Origin: Candidatus Tayloriibacteriota bacterium
GTDB lineage: Bacteria > Patescibacteriota > Minisyncoccia > Phycocordibacterales > CAIRYW01
NCBI GenBank assembly: GCA_028286725.1
Contig: JAQBQZ010000010.1
Coordinates: 1 to 38,803 of the forward strand
Reading direction: 5' to 3'
DNA length: 38,803 bases
Shown: in pieces, positions 28,907 through 37,406 of the stretch
Numbering within the stretch: the stretch's first letter is position 1
How the letters are laid out: the number at the start of each line of letters is the position of its first letter
Notes under the pieces: model-generated
The model's database searches: none
What the model was told of the DNA's origin: nothing
The model's input: only the letters and a program-made list of their open reading frames with translations
Position numbers and translations under genes: made by a program

Positions 28907-29272
28907 ATGTCTTTAGGAGATATGTTCAAGAAGGTAACGACGGGAGGTGCAAGTGCATTTAATGATGCTCGTGGACGAATGATGAGTGAGAAGAAAGCGC
29001 ACGACAAAATGATGGAAGGGCGAGAAACAGATCGTATGAAGCAAGAAATTTCTCATAAGCGGCTCGAAAAGCAGAGGGTTGAAGGGAATGTTCAGCGAAT
29101 ACGAAGAGAATTGCTTCACCTAAGAACTGGGCATCAAGATTCACGAACTTTGAGTCTTATCCGAAGTATGGAAGCAGAGCTTCGAACACTCGAATCAGAA
29201 TCGCGAACGATCGATAGTGATATCAGGTCAAAAACATTTGAGGTGCAGCGACATGGAGGAATGAGTTTTTAA
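28907..29272 (+). CDS. charged coiled-coil protein of unknown function
   Basis: A 121-residue hydrophilic protein. A short N-terminal part (MSLGDMFKKVTTGGASAFNDA) precedes a long predicted helix from about 22 to 110, rich in Arg, Glu and Met with heptad-like leucines (RRELLHLRTG, MEAELRTLE), probably a coiled coil. There is no catalytic motif or membrane segment. The leader carries ATTATTAATTAATT, as before the gene at 1131. It sits 36 nt after the small membrane protein and may share its transcript. Confidence 0.7.
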   Translation: MSLGDMFKKVTTGGASAFNDARGRMMSEKKAHDKMMEGRETDRMKQEISHKRLEKQRVEGNVQRIRRELLHLRTGHQDSRTLSLIRSMEAELRTLESESRTIDSDIRSKTFEVQRHGGMSF

Positions 29273-29299
29273 TCAGATTAAATTTTTAAATTAAAAAAT

Positions 29300-29327
29300 G
29301 GCTGCGATAGATCTCTCTAAAGCAGCC
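29300..29327 (-). terminator. terminator of the small minus-strand gene
   Basis: On the minus strand GGCTGC...GCAGCC is followed by ATTTTTTAATTT. It supports the short ORF at 29348-29491 as a real gene. Confidence 0.6.
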
Positions 29328-29347
29328 GTAGATAGTGGAAGGAAGAA

Positions 29348-29491
29348 TCATGCCTTGTGGTCATGCGGAGACTTTCGTTTCGGCCAGAGACCGAATAGAA
29401 GTATGAACGCAATAACACACAATCCGGCAATGTAATCTTCCTTACCAACCGTACTTTGGAACACAGGTGGAATCATGAGGAACAGTTGCAT
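29348..29491 (-). CDS. small membrane protein (47 residues)
   Basis: The ORF track starts at a TTG (29530). An internal ATG at 29491 is preceded 4 nt upstream by TATAGT, matching the leaderless pattern of this genome, so the shorter form is preferred. The protein MQLFLMIPPVFQS... has one clear membrane span (YIAGLCVIAFILLFGLW) and a basic C-terminus (PKRKSPHDHKA). Function is unknown. The promoter is divergent from and overlaps the region before the phosphohistidine-domain array. Confidence 0.5.
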   Translation of the reverse strand: MQLFLMIPPVFQSTVGKEDYIAGLCVIAFILLFGLWPKRKSPHDHKA

Positions 29492-29542
29492 AGGGACTAT
29501 AACTATGTCATAAATATCTAAAATATTCAATAGATTGATTAA

Positions 29543-31651
29543 ATGAAATATATAAAAGTATTCAAAGAATTGGGACGAGGTGATGCAAACATTGCTGGAG
29601 GTAAAGGTGCGTCCTTAGGGGAAATGGCTAATGTAGGCATACCAGTGCCTCCGGGATTTGTAGTACTTTCAGATGCCTTCGAATACTTCATTCGTGAGAC
29701 GGATATTATTTCGGAAATCGAAGCAACTCTCAAAAAAGTAAATCATAAAGAAATGGAATCTGTAGAACGAGCGTCTCAAGTCATTCGAGATATCATTGAA
29801 AATGCTTCGATGCCAAAGACTTTAGAGAAAGAAATATTTGATGCATATAAAACATTAAACGCAGAATGGGTGGCTGTAAGAAGTAGTGCGACTGCAGAAG
29901 ATGGTGCAGAACATGCGTGGGCGGGGCAGCTCGATAGTTTTTTGAATACTAAAAAGACAGATCTCATTCAAAATGTTCAGCGCTGTTTCGCATCGCTTTT
30001 TACTCCTCGGGCAATATTTTATAGATTTGAAAAAGGTCTCCATAATGCACATATATCTGTTGCAGTTGTAATACAGAAAATGGTTCAAAGTGAAAAAAGT
30101 GGTATAGCATTCTCAGTTCATCCTGTGACCGAAGATCACAACCAAATGATTATTGAAGGATCGTGGGGGCTTGGAGAAGCGATTGTATCAGGACAAGTGA
30201 CTCCAGACTCATATGTTGTGACCAAAAAACCAAAAGAAATTTTGGATACAAATATTGCAGAAAAATCTCGAGGCTTGTTTAAATCAAAGACTGGATCAAA
30301 TGAATGGAAAGAGATTGAGAATAAAAAAGCGAATGAACAATGTCTATCGGGTAAAGAAATATTAGAACTTGGAGATCTGGTATTAGAAATCGAAAACCAT
30401 TATGGATTCCCATGTGATATTGAGTGGGCGTATGAAAATAAAAAGTTTTATATTGTACAGAGTCGACCTATTACTACATTAAGTTCTAAGCCGATTGATA
30501 GTGCTCCCCTGAAGGAGATTCAAAAAACACTGAAAACAAAAGCAGAATACCATTTTCATTTTAAAGCATCGACGTTTCCTTTTGTAGTAACTGAGTTCTG
30601 TTGGACTGGAAACAAAAGCTATGGACAATTTGAGTATCTTCTTTTTCAAGAAGGGGATTTAATGACCGGATACTGTTCTTCAAAAGGCGTTGAAGAACAG
30701 TATAATTATGGAAAGAAAACTTATTTTAATCCAGAGAGAATGGGAAAAGCCTTCGTGCAGATGGATAAGCTTGATCTTGAAATGAGAAAGTTTTTAATTA
30801 AACCTATCATGAAAGAAAAAGATTGGGGTGTTTTTTATAAAGAGGCAAGAAAAATATTCATAGATTTTGGTAAGATTTATTTTTTGATGGAACCTATGGC
30901 GCTTGAATCTCTTGCAAAAGCTGTTGAAAGTTTGTGTGAACGAGATGGTTTATCACAAGATCAGGTTTTACATGATGTTAGTATCGCCAAAAAATTCTCT
31001 TCAAGTGAAAAGTATCTTGTAAAACTTCTTATTAAGCTTGGACACAAAAAGTTTATTCTTCATGAACATATTGAACCTATCCTCCGGGAGCTTTTTTATA
31101 TGTTTCACTTTATCTCTGAATCAAAGAGTTTGCCTCTATCTGAAGTTGTGATGATGAATGATAATGATATCCAGGAGTTTTTTAAAACTAATAAAATAAA
31201 TAAAAAAATTTTGAAAGATCGAACTGGCGGGTTGGTCATCTTGTCCAAAAAGAATACAAACCTTAAGATTTTGAAAGGCGAGATGTATAAAAAATGGAAA
31301 AATAAAATCGAGCCACAATTTAAGGGTGAGATAAAAGGGATAACTGCCTATAGGGGTTGTGTTACAGGTAAGGCAACAATAAATTTGAGCTGGATAGATA
31401 CAGTTGAAGTTCCAAAGGGAAATATTTTGATAGCAGGCATGACTAGTCCGCAAATGGTTCCGTTTCTCCAAGGTGCTGTGGCACTTGTGACAGATGAAGG
31501 CGGGCTAACATGCCATGCGGCTATAATTGCCCGCGAGATGAAAATTCCTTGTATTGTTGGTACCAAAGTGGCTACGAGGGCTATAAAAGACGGTGATCTT
31601 ATTGAAGTGGATGCGGACAAGGGAACGGTGAAAATTATAAAAAATAAATAA
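29543..31651 (+). CDS. PEP-synthase-like dikinase: ATP-grasp plus phosphohistidine domain, no PEP barrel
   Basis: 702 residues. The ATP-grasp (PPDK_N) domain, about 5-315, is intact: GGKGASLGEMANVGIPVPPG, RSSATAEDGAEHAWAGQ, a Gly-rich stretch in EGSWGLGEAIVSGQ, and DIEWAYENKKFYIVQSRP. A helical middle region (about 330-605) matches no family I know. The C-terminal swivelling domain (about 610-702) carries the phospho-acceptor His658 in DEGGLTCHAAIIARE. The PEP/pyruvate-binding TIM barrel of true PEP synthase (~790 residues) is missing. The order ATP-grasp, middle, His is that of rifampin phosphotransferase, so the middle region probably binds another acceptor. It is the only array member with an ATP site; the next gene starts 2 nt later. 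Confidence 0.9.
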   Translation: MKYIKVFKELGRGDANIAGGKGASLGEMANVGIPVPPGFVVLSDAFEYFIRETDIISEIEATLKKVNHKEMESVERASQVIRDIIENASMPKTLEKEIFDAYKTLNAEWVAVRSSATAEDGAEHAWAGQLDSFLNTKKTDLIQNVQRCFASLFTPRAIFYRFEKGLHNAHISVAVVIQKMVQSEKSGIAFSVHPVTEDHNQMIIEGSWGLGEAIVSGQVTPDSYVVTKKPKEILDTNIAEKSRGLFKSKTGSNEWKEIENKKANEQCLSGKEILELGDLVLEIENHYGFPCDIEWAYENKKFYIVQSRPITTLSSKPIDSAPLKEIQKTLKTKAEYHFHFKASTFPFVVTEFCWTGNKSYGQFEYLLFQEGDLMTGYCSSKGVEEQYNYGKKTYFNPERMGKAFVQMDKLDLEMRKFLIKPIMKEKDWGVFYKEARKIFIDFGKIYFLMEPMALESLAKAVESLCERDGLSQDQVLHDVSIAKKFSSSEKYLVKLLIKLGHKKFILHEHIEPILRELFYMFHFISESKSLPLSEVVMMNDNDIQEFFKTNKINKKILKDRTGGLVILSKKNTNLKILKGEMYKKWKNKIEPQFKGEIKGITAYRGCVTGKATINLSWIDTVEVPKGNILIAGMTSPQMVPFLQGAVALVTDEGGLTCHAAIIAREMKIPCIVGTKVATRAIKDGDLIEVDADKGTVKIIKNK

Positions 31652-31653
31652 TT

Positions 31654-32631
31654 ATGTACTACAAAGCATACACAAGAGATACGGGACTTATTATTCAGCA
31701 GGCGTGGATCTTTGGATTTGAAACATTGTATAAAAAGCTAAAGGGTCAGAAGTCTGCGTATCCAATGGTTATCGATTTTGTGAGTGAGGGAACTATTGAG
31801 ATATGGCAGCATAAGGAATTAGAAGAGGAACTTTCTCTACTCATTCTTGATAAAAATAAGAATGATGTAAATTTTTTCAATAAAAATCTTGATACATATA
31901 TTAGCGAGCTTCCTTATTATGAGAAATTTTGGAAACAAAAACACGCGGACTCTTCTCAGGAATTGAAAGAATTTGTCAAAAAACTTAATAAGCAAGTCGA
32001 AAGATATATTCTCTATTATTTCACTCTTCTCAATAAAAAAAGTCCAAAAAAACTTATTGATATTGCGACTGAATTTAGAAAGACTGATGAATTTTGGGCT
32101 AAGACATCAAAATTTTTGAGGAACTCACTTATACATCTGTACCCAGAGACAAAAGGATATGAGGATACTGTTTTGCAAAAAGAGGTAAGCAAGATTCCTA
32201 TAAAAGAAATATTAGAAAATAGAAAAAAAGGTTTTGTCGTCTTGAAGAACGGGAATTTTATTGGCAAGTATGATGATTTGCCATACCAATTTGAAACTTT
32301 TAAAACGAATACAGAGATAATAAAGGGAAGATCGGCTTTTCTTGGTAAAGTTCAAGGAGAAGTATTTATTCTCAAAAGTATTGCAAATTCAAGCAAAATT
32401 AAGGAAGGTCAAATTTTGGTTTCACCAATGACTACTCCTGATATGATGCTGGCTATGCAGAAATGCGGAGCTATAGTCACTGATGAAGGAGGGCTTACTT
32501 GTCATGCGGCAATAGTGGCTCGTGAACTTAAAAAGCCTTGCATCATCGGCACTAAGATCGCAACGAAGGTCTTGAAGGATGGCGATCTCGTGGAGGTAGA
32601 TGCGGAGAAGGGGATTGTAAGAAAAATATAA
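31654..32631 (+). CDS. array member 2: short phosphohistidine-domain protein without ATP-grasp
   Basis: 325 residues. The N-terminal ~225 residues are a helical, Lys-rich region without recognised motifs, beginning MYYKAYTRDTGLIIQQAWIFGF; it lacks any ATP-grasp signature. The C-terminal ~100 residues form a PEP-utilizing-enzyme mobile domain: GKVQGEVFI, ILVSPMTTPDMMLAM, then DEGGLTCHAAIVARELKKPC with the acceptor His284, and the conserved end TKVLKDGDLVEVDAEKG. Without its own ATP site it would need phosphate from another protein; the dikinase 2 nt upstream is the obvious donor (inference). Confidence 0.85.
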   Translation: MYYKAYTRDTGLIIQQAWIFGFETLYKKLKGQKSAYPMVIDFVSEGTIEIWQHKELEEELSLLILDKNKNDVNFFNKNLDTYISELPYYEKFWKQKHADSSQELKEFVKKLNKQVERYILYYFTLLNKKSPKKLIDIATEFRKTDEFWAKTSKFLRNSLIHLYPETKGYEDTVLQKEVSKIPIKEILENRKKGFVVLKNGNFIGKYDDLPYQFETFKTNTEIIKGRSAFLGKVQGEVFILKSIANSSKIKEGQILVSPMTTPDMMLAMQKCGAIVTDEGGLTCHAAIVARELKKPCIIGTKIATKVLKDGDLVEVDAEKGIVRKI

Positions 32632-32640
32632 TTATCTATT

Positions 32641-34137
32641 ATGAAAATTCCAGCAAATATCATAAAAAGAATTGAAGAAAATAAGGATTGGTATAATAAA
32701 AGTTACAGCGGTTATTTTATTGGTATTTGTTTACAAGGGGAAGCGATTGGTGGAGAAGCAAAGGTTAATCCGTATGCAATGAAATATGGTCTTTGTTATA
32801 ACAACTATAAGATCAAGGATCATTTTGATTGGTTTTGGGATAGTGTTGAATTGGTGAAAAAGCGTAGAAAGCTGATTAAGGCGGCGATGCTTGATAGTAG
32901 TCTATCAAAAAAGGCATTGATTATTGGTGAAAAGAATCATGTAAATTTTGTTAAAATTTGCGACGAAATAGCGAAGGGTAAAATTAAGATAATGAACGAT
33001 AGGACGCTTCTTAAGAACATTAAAGATCTCTATTATGGATTGCTCTCAATAAATAACTGGTCTTATGCCGTCGATGTGTTTTTGTCTGATGAACAAGAGG
33101 ATTGGCTCGAAGCATTAATTAAAAAGGAATTAAAAAGTGCTGCGACTGCTGATGTTTTGGCTATGCTCACGCTTCCAACATTTCAGTCTTTTGTGAACCA
33201 GGCTGAGGTATTATTTCTACAGATCGTCTCCTCAATCCAGTGTAATGATTTAACAAAAACAGAAAAGCTGTCCGCTCTATATAGTAAGAGGTATTACTGG
33301 ATTCGATCAAACTATAAGGAATTTAAAAGGGTGGAATCAAGAGATATACTTAATGATGCAAAAAATGAATCAAAAATTTTATCTCCTGATTCTGTAATTT
33401 CTAAAATAAAAAAAGAAAAAGATGCTGTTGTTTTAAATGTCAAAGAAAAGGAATTTTTGTACAAGAAATTAGATATTTCGAAATCATTAAAATCAATGAT
33501 TAGAACATCTGAAGTTATGACACATCTCCAGGATAACAGAAAGGATCGTGTACTTCGAATGAATACATTGTTTTATGAGTTGATAGAAGAGGTCGCAGAA
33601 AGAAAAGCTATTGAATCGCACCTTATTTTTTATTTTACTCCGCGAGAGGTAATATCACTTTTTGAAGGTGAGAAAATTGATATGGATGTAATAGAAAAAA
33701 GATCCAAAGAAGGTGTATTGAGTATCTTTGCTAATGGAACTTACTTCACCATTGATGCGGAGTTATATAAAAAACTTTCATGGGATAAAAATTTTTTTAA
33801 AGATGAGGGCAATGTTACAGAGATTAAAGGGTCTGTGGCATTTCGTGGGATAGTAAGAGGTGTTGTTGAGGTTTTAAGAACTGTTGAGGATATTAAAAAA
33901 TTCAAATCCGGATCAATACTTGTAGCAAATCAAACAACACCTGAATTTGTACCTGCAATGAAAAAGGCGGCCGCAATCATTACAGATCAAGGCGGCATTA
34001 CTTGTCATGCAGCCATTATATCTCGAGAGTTAAAATTACCTGCAGTTATCGGTACAAAAATCGCGACGAAGGTATTGAAAGACGGGGATGTGGTGGAGGT
34101 GGATGCAAATACTGGTGTGGTAAAAATAATTAAATAA
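32641..34137 (+). CDS. array member 3: phosphohistidine-domain protein without ATP-grasp
   Basis: 498 residues. About 395 N-terminal residues are mostly helical and charged, with no ATP-grasp or barrel motif. Segments such as NNWSYAVDVFLSDEQEDWLEAL and YFTPREVISLFEGEKIDMD look like a substrate-binding helical domain; a PREVISLFEG-like piece recurs in members 4 and 5 as LLPSEIKKIVDGKK and YTLDELMDLFNGNQ. The mobile domain covers about 400-498 with DQGGITCHAAIISRELKLPA (His456) and TKVLKDGDVVEVDANTG. It begins 9 nt after member 2, in one operon. Confidence 0.85.
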   Translation: MKIPANIIKRIEENKDWYNKSYSGYFIGICLQGEAIGGEAKVNPYAMKYGLCYNNYKIKDHFDWFWDSVELVKKRRKLIKAAMLDSSLSKKALIIGEKNHVNFVKICDEIAKGKIKIMNDRTLLKNIKDLYYGLLSINNWSYAVDVFLSDEQEDWLEALIKKELKSAATADVLAMLTLPTFQSFVNQAEVLFLQIVSSIQCNDLTKTEKLSALYSKRYYWIRSNYKEFKRVESRDILNDAKNESKILSPDSVISKIKKEKDAVVLNVKEKEFLYKKLDISKSLKSMIRTSEVMTHLQDNRKDRVLRMNTLFYELIEEVAERKAIESHLIFYFTPREVISLFEGEKIDMDVIEKRSKEGVLSIFANGTYFTIDAELYKKLSWDKNFFKDEGNVTEIKGSVAFRGIVRGVVEVLRTVEDIKKFKSGSILVANQTTPEFVPAMKKAAAIITDQGGITCHAAIISRELKLPAVIGTKIATKVLKDGDVVEVDANTGVVKIIK

Positions 34138-34168
34138 AAACCCGCTTCCGTCTTTCGAGGGAAGCAGG
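34134..34168 (-). terminator. terminator of the minus-strand gene inside the array
   Basis: On the minus strand CCTGCTTCC...GGAAGCGGG is followed by TTTTTATTTAATTATTTT. It is T-rich only on the minus strand, so it belongs to the gene at 34192. Confidence 0.75.
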
Positions 34169-34191
34169 TGGGGGGGCGGGATGATTTGATG

Positions 34192-34710
34192 CTACGAAAC
34201 CTCGGTGATGTGGCAGTCTCCAGGTTCGTCACCGATGGTGATTTGGTATGCGGTTGCTGATTTGCCAGCATCCACTGATCCCATTAGTGTCCCGATGAGT
34301 TCACGTCCGGTGACCAAGAGTGCTCCATCTTCAACGCGCTCCCTGAGGAACTTCCAGAGATCAATCCCTGGTGTTCCGTTGAGGCCAATGTAGTTACCCA
34401 GTGGGACCGCTGTTCCATCAGTCAGGAGCACATTCCAACCTGTTTCACCTCTGTCGCCGCTGTCTGCAGATCCCAGGAGAGGGGAATATTTCGGATCGAT
34501 GTTTTGGAGATTTCCATTGCCCGCATCCTGTGCCAAAAGGATTTTGTAGGTGTGGATGAATCGCGCCCCGGTGCCGATGATGATCTGTTTGATCGAATCC
34601 ATGGACAACTTTTTTGCCAGTTGCAGAATTTCATTGACACCTGTTTCGTTGAGGACTGGGTTTGTGCCTGCTGCTTTTTTGCCGTGTGTGACGGCCCATA
34701 TCGTTTTCAT
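34192..34710 (-). CDS. possible histidine-phosphatase-like protein, GC-richer insert in the array
   Basis: 172 residues. The N-terminal TIWAVTHGKKAAGTNPVLNETGVNEILQLAKKL resembles the RHGxT motif region and LTxxGxxQA helix of the phosphoglycerate-mutase-like superfamily, but the Arg is Thr and the late catalytic His is not evident (ALLVTGRELIGTL where VSHGG is expected). Activity is therefore doubtful. The DNA looks about 50% GC by eye against about 35% in the flanking array genes, and it is on the opposite strand, splitting the array in two. It has its own terminator and a leader of roughly 90 nt. Recent acquisition is likely. Confidence 0.6.
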   Translation of the reverse strand: MKTIWAVTHGKKAAGTNPVLNETGVNEILQLAKKLSMDSIKQIIIGTGARFIHTYKILLAQDAGNGNLQNIDPKYSPLLGSADSGDRGETGWNVLLTDGTAVPLGNYIGLNGTPGIDLWKFLRERVEDGALLVTGRELIGTLMGSVDAGKSATAYQITIGDEPGDCHITEVS

Positions 34711-34832
34711 GAGGGTGTGGGGTAGATGTTGTGAGACTTTGGAGTGTGTTGATCGGTAAAAACATGAGGCTTTTTATGCATCAAATTATCGAAGATCAAT
34801 CTTGATGTAAATAATAGCATATTTTATGCATA

Positions 34833-34861
34833 TTGTCAAACATAAAAGAGAATGGTAGTAT
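34833..34861 (+). promoter_or_regulatory. promoter of the second half of the array (leaderless)
   Basis: TTGTCA (34833-34838), 17-nt spacer, TAGTAT (34856-34861), 7 nt before the ATG at 34869. It overlaps the ORF-track TTG start at 34833, which is therefore rejected. Confidence 0.6.
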
Positions 34862-34868
34862 TGTATAT

Positions 34869-36293
34869 ATGGAGATTTTATATAAAAACAAGAAGTGGAT
34901 TATAGGCGCTAGCCGTAATTGCTCGTTTTTGCAGCAAGTATTATTTTCGGGATATGTACATACAGTTGATTTCGGCGCCCCTCCAATATGTAGAAATGGA
35001 GTTGTGACGATTGATGGTACAAAATCTGATATTACATGGGAAGAAGAGGGGATGGTCCATTTTGCAAATGGCATCGTTGATATGTCTCGTTTCCCAAAGA
35101 AAATTGATAGGCTCGAGAGAAAATACTACCTTTTTGCAAAATCTTTTTTGAAAAGCGTAGAGCTTTTAAATAAAAAAATAACTCCTAAGTCTCTCGATCT
35201 GTTTTTAAAACAGAATGCGCTTTATTCTGGCGGACTTTTTATTACACTGATTATCGGACGAGCTGTGTTTGACGCACTCTATTCTCGGCTTAAAGAATTG
35301 GGCTATGTAGAAATTGACGATATGATCAGTATTTTGTCATATCCTGAAAATCATACTCCACTTGCTGAATCTCGAATAGAACTATATAAAATCGGTGTTA
35401 AGGAATACAAAGAAGAGAAAAAGCTTGATCAGGAGTTATATAAATGGCTTCTGAAATTTCAGCATATCCCTGTAAATTATTGCGAGGATCCTTGGGATCT
35501 CGGTGATGCTCGAAAACAGCTCAAAGAATCTGGAGATAATCCCAAAGATCTATTGAAACAAATGGAGTTGAATCATAAAGAGAGGGTAAAAAATAAAAAG
35601 GCACTGCTTAAAAAGATTAATGATGATGAAGTGTCGAATTTTTCTTATGCACTAGCCAAAGGTACAACCTTAAACGAATTTAGAAAAAATGTGTTTTGCA
35701 AAGTGTCGCTTGAGTATCGCCCAGCATTTCAAAAAATAGGAGAAATGGCTGGTTCTACTGAATGGAGAGATTGTTTTTATTTATTGCCTTCTGAAATTAA
35801 AAAAATAGTTGATGGTAAAAAAGTTGATATAAAGAAAATAAAAGATAATCGTAAGGAGGTCGGAGTAATTTTTAAGAAAAATGGAGAACCTGTCATTCTA
35901 AGTCGTTCAGAACTCGAATTATTTCTAAATGCTAAAAAGGTAATTCCACAAAATAATGCTTTTGATTCGAATCAAATAATAAAAGGGACAGTTGCTAATA
36001 AAGGTAAGGTGACTGGTAAAGTAAAAGTGGTGTCTGGCCGCAGTGAATTTGGCAAATTTGAAAGAGGTGACATTCTTGTTGCAACTATGACGTCAGTAGA
36101 TTTTGTGCCTATTATGGAAATGGCTGCTGCATTTGTCACAAATGAAGGCGGAATCACATCGCACGCTTCAATTGTGGCAAGAGAGATGAATAAGCCTTGT
36201 ATTATCGGTACAAAGATCGCTACTAAAGTCTTGAAGGATGGAGATGTGGTAGAGGTGGATGCGGAGAAGGGAATCATAAGAATAATTAAATAA
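34869..36293 (+). CDS. array member 4: phosphohistidine-domain protein without ATP-grasp
   Basis: 474 residues from the ATG at 34869 (MEILYKNKKWIIGASRNC). The N-terminal ~380 residues have no ATP-grasp motif; they contain LITLIIGRAVFDALYSRL, a long charged helix (LLKQMELNHKERVKNKK), and FYLLPSEIKKIVDGKKVDIKKI. The mobile domain at about 380-474 has ILVATMTSVDFVPIMEMA and NEGGITSHASIVAREMNKPC with His432, then TKVLKDGDVVEVDAEKG. It is the first gene after the minus-strand insert and has its own promoter. Member 5 starts 3 nt later. Confidence 0.85.
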   Translation: MEILYKNKKWIIGASRNCSFLQQVLFSGYVHTVDFGAPPICRNGVVTIDGTKSDITWEEEGMVHFANGIVDMSRFPKKIDRLERKYYLFAKSFLKSVELLNKKITPKSLDLFLKQNALYSGGLFITLIIGRAVFDALYSRLKELGYVEIDDMISILSYPENHTPLAESRIELYKIGVKEYKEEKKLDQELYKWLLKFQHIPVNYCEDPWDLGDARKQLKESGDNPKDLLKQMELNHKERVKNKKALLKKINDDEVSNFSYALAKGTTLNEFRKNVFCKVSLEYRPAFQKIGEMAGSTEWRDCFYLLPSEIKKIVDGKKVDIKKIKDNRKEVGVIFKKNGEPVILSRSELELFLNAKKVIPQNNAFDSNQIIKGTVANKGKVTGKVKVVSGRSEFGKFERGDILVATMTSVDFVPIMEMAAAFVTNEGGITSHASIVAREMNKPCIIGTKIATKVLKDGDVVEVDAEKGIIRIIK

Positions 36294-36296
36294 ATT

Positions 36297-37406
36297 ATGT
36301 TTACAAAAAACAAAGCGTTTAATTTTAATATTGATGAATACCAGAGACTTTTTTCTTTTTATGGATATATTCCTTTTATATTTTCATATTGTTTTGCTAA
36401 AAATTATTTAAGATTTGGAGCAATAGCTTTTTCTGATCAAGAAGAATGGTTAAGTTTTGTTTCAAAGAAGAAATTAGGTGCAAGTCTTAAAGAGGGTGTA
36501 ATCATCTATGGTCATAAAAAGAATTATCTTAATTTTTATAAAGGTGTCTATGGAACTATTGATAGTATAAGGTCTTTGACAAGTATGATTCTAAGTTCAG
36601 ATTTTAACAAAAAGACAATAGAAAAATACTTAGGACTGCTCGATAGATTTAGGGATTTATACAGGAAAACAGAGTTTTTCTTTACTGATGATGTTTTTGC
36701 AAATCAAGACAAATATCCTGATTTTAAAGATAATTTCAAAACATTTGAAAAGCTAAAACTTGACGGTAGAAAATTTTTGAATGAATTGTTTTACTCAGAA
36801 AAACCTTTTTTTGTTGATGTGCTAACCGCTGTAGCGAAAAAGAAAAACGTGAATCCGAATAATCTTCTGAGCTATACACTTGATGAGCTCATGGATCTTT
36901 TTAACGGTAATCAAGTGGATCAAAGTACAATTCAAAAAAGAGAACAGGCATACCTATTTTATATTGCTCGTGGAAAAATAAAGATTGCTTGTGGTGAAGA
37001 TGCGAAAGAATTAATTCATAATATTCGTGAGAGTAGAAATAATACCCAAGTTCTTAAAGGGGTAATTGCCTCTCAAGGTAAGGTTGTTGCAAAGGCATAT
37101 GTGATAAAGGTGAGCATGAAGAATCTCTCATCTATCTCTAAGGTGATAGATGAGATGAATCAGGGTGATGTGCTGATCGTGGAAAGCACTGAACCATCTG
37201 TTATACAAGCATGTAAAAAAGCGTCTGCGATTCTCACAAATCAAGGAGGAATGATGTCTCATGCAGCAATTGTGGCGAGAGAATTTAAAATTCCTTGCAT
37301 TGTCGGTTTGGGCAATGCTACAAATCTTATAAATACTGGAGATTTGATTGAAGTGGATGCAAATGCTGGGGTAGTAAAAATAATTAAAAAAGTAGATGAA
37401 AAATAA
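36297..37406 (+). CDS. array member 5: most divergent phosphohistidine-domain protein
   Basis: 369 residues. The N-terminal ~260 residues are aromatic-rich and helical (FFYGYIPFIFSYCFAKN-like start, then KKKNVNPNNLLSYTLDELMDLF), without ATP-grasp. The mobile domain has VLIVESTEPSVIQACKKA and NQGGMMSHAAIVAREFKIPC with His322 kept, but the block GTKIATKVLKDGD shared by the other members is GLGNATNLINTGD here. This is the strongest change among the six and may alter docking while preserving the phospho-His. It overlaps the next gene by 11 nt. Confidence 0.83.
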   Translation: MFTKNKAFNFNIDEYQRLFSFYGYIPFIFSYCFAKNYLRFGAIAFSDQEEWLSFVSKKKLGASLKEGVIIYGHKKNYLNFYKGVYGTIDSIRSLTSMILSSDFNKKTIEKYLGLLDRFRDLYRKTEFFFTDDVFANQDKYPDFKDNFKTFEKLKLDGRKFLNELFYSEKPFFVDVLTAVAKKKNVNPNNLLSYTLDELMDLFNGNQVDQSTIQKREQAYLFYIARGKIKIACGEDAKELIHNIRESRNNTQVLKGVIASQGKVVAKAYVIKVSMKNLSSISKVIDEMNQGDVLIVESTEPSVIQACKKASAILTNQGGMMSHAAIVAREFKIPCIVGLGNATNLINTGDLIEVDANAGVVKIIKKVDEK

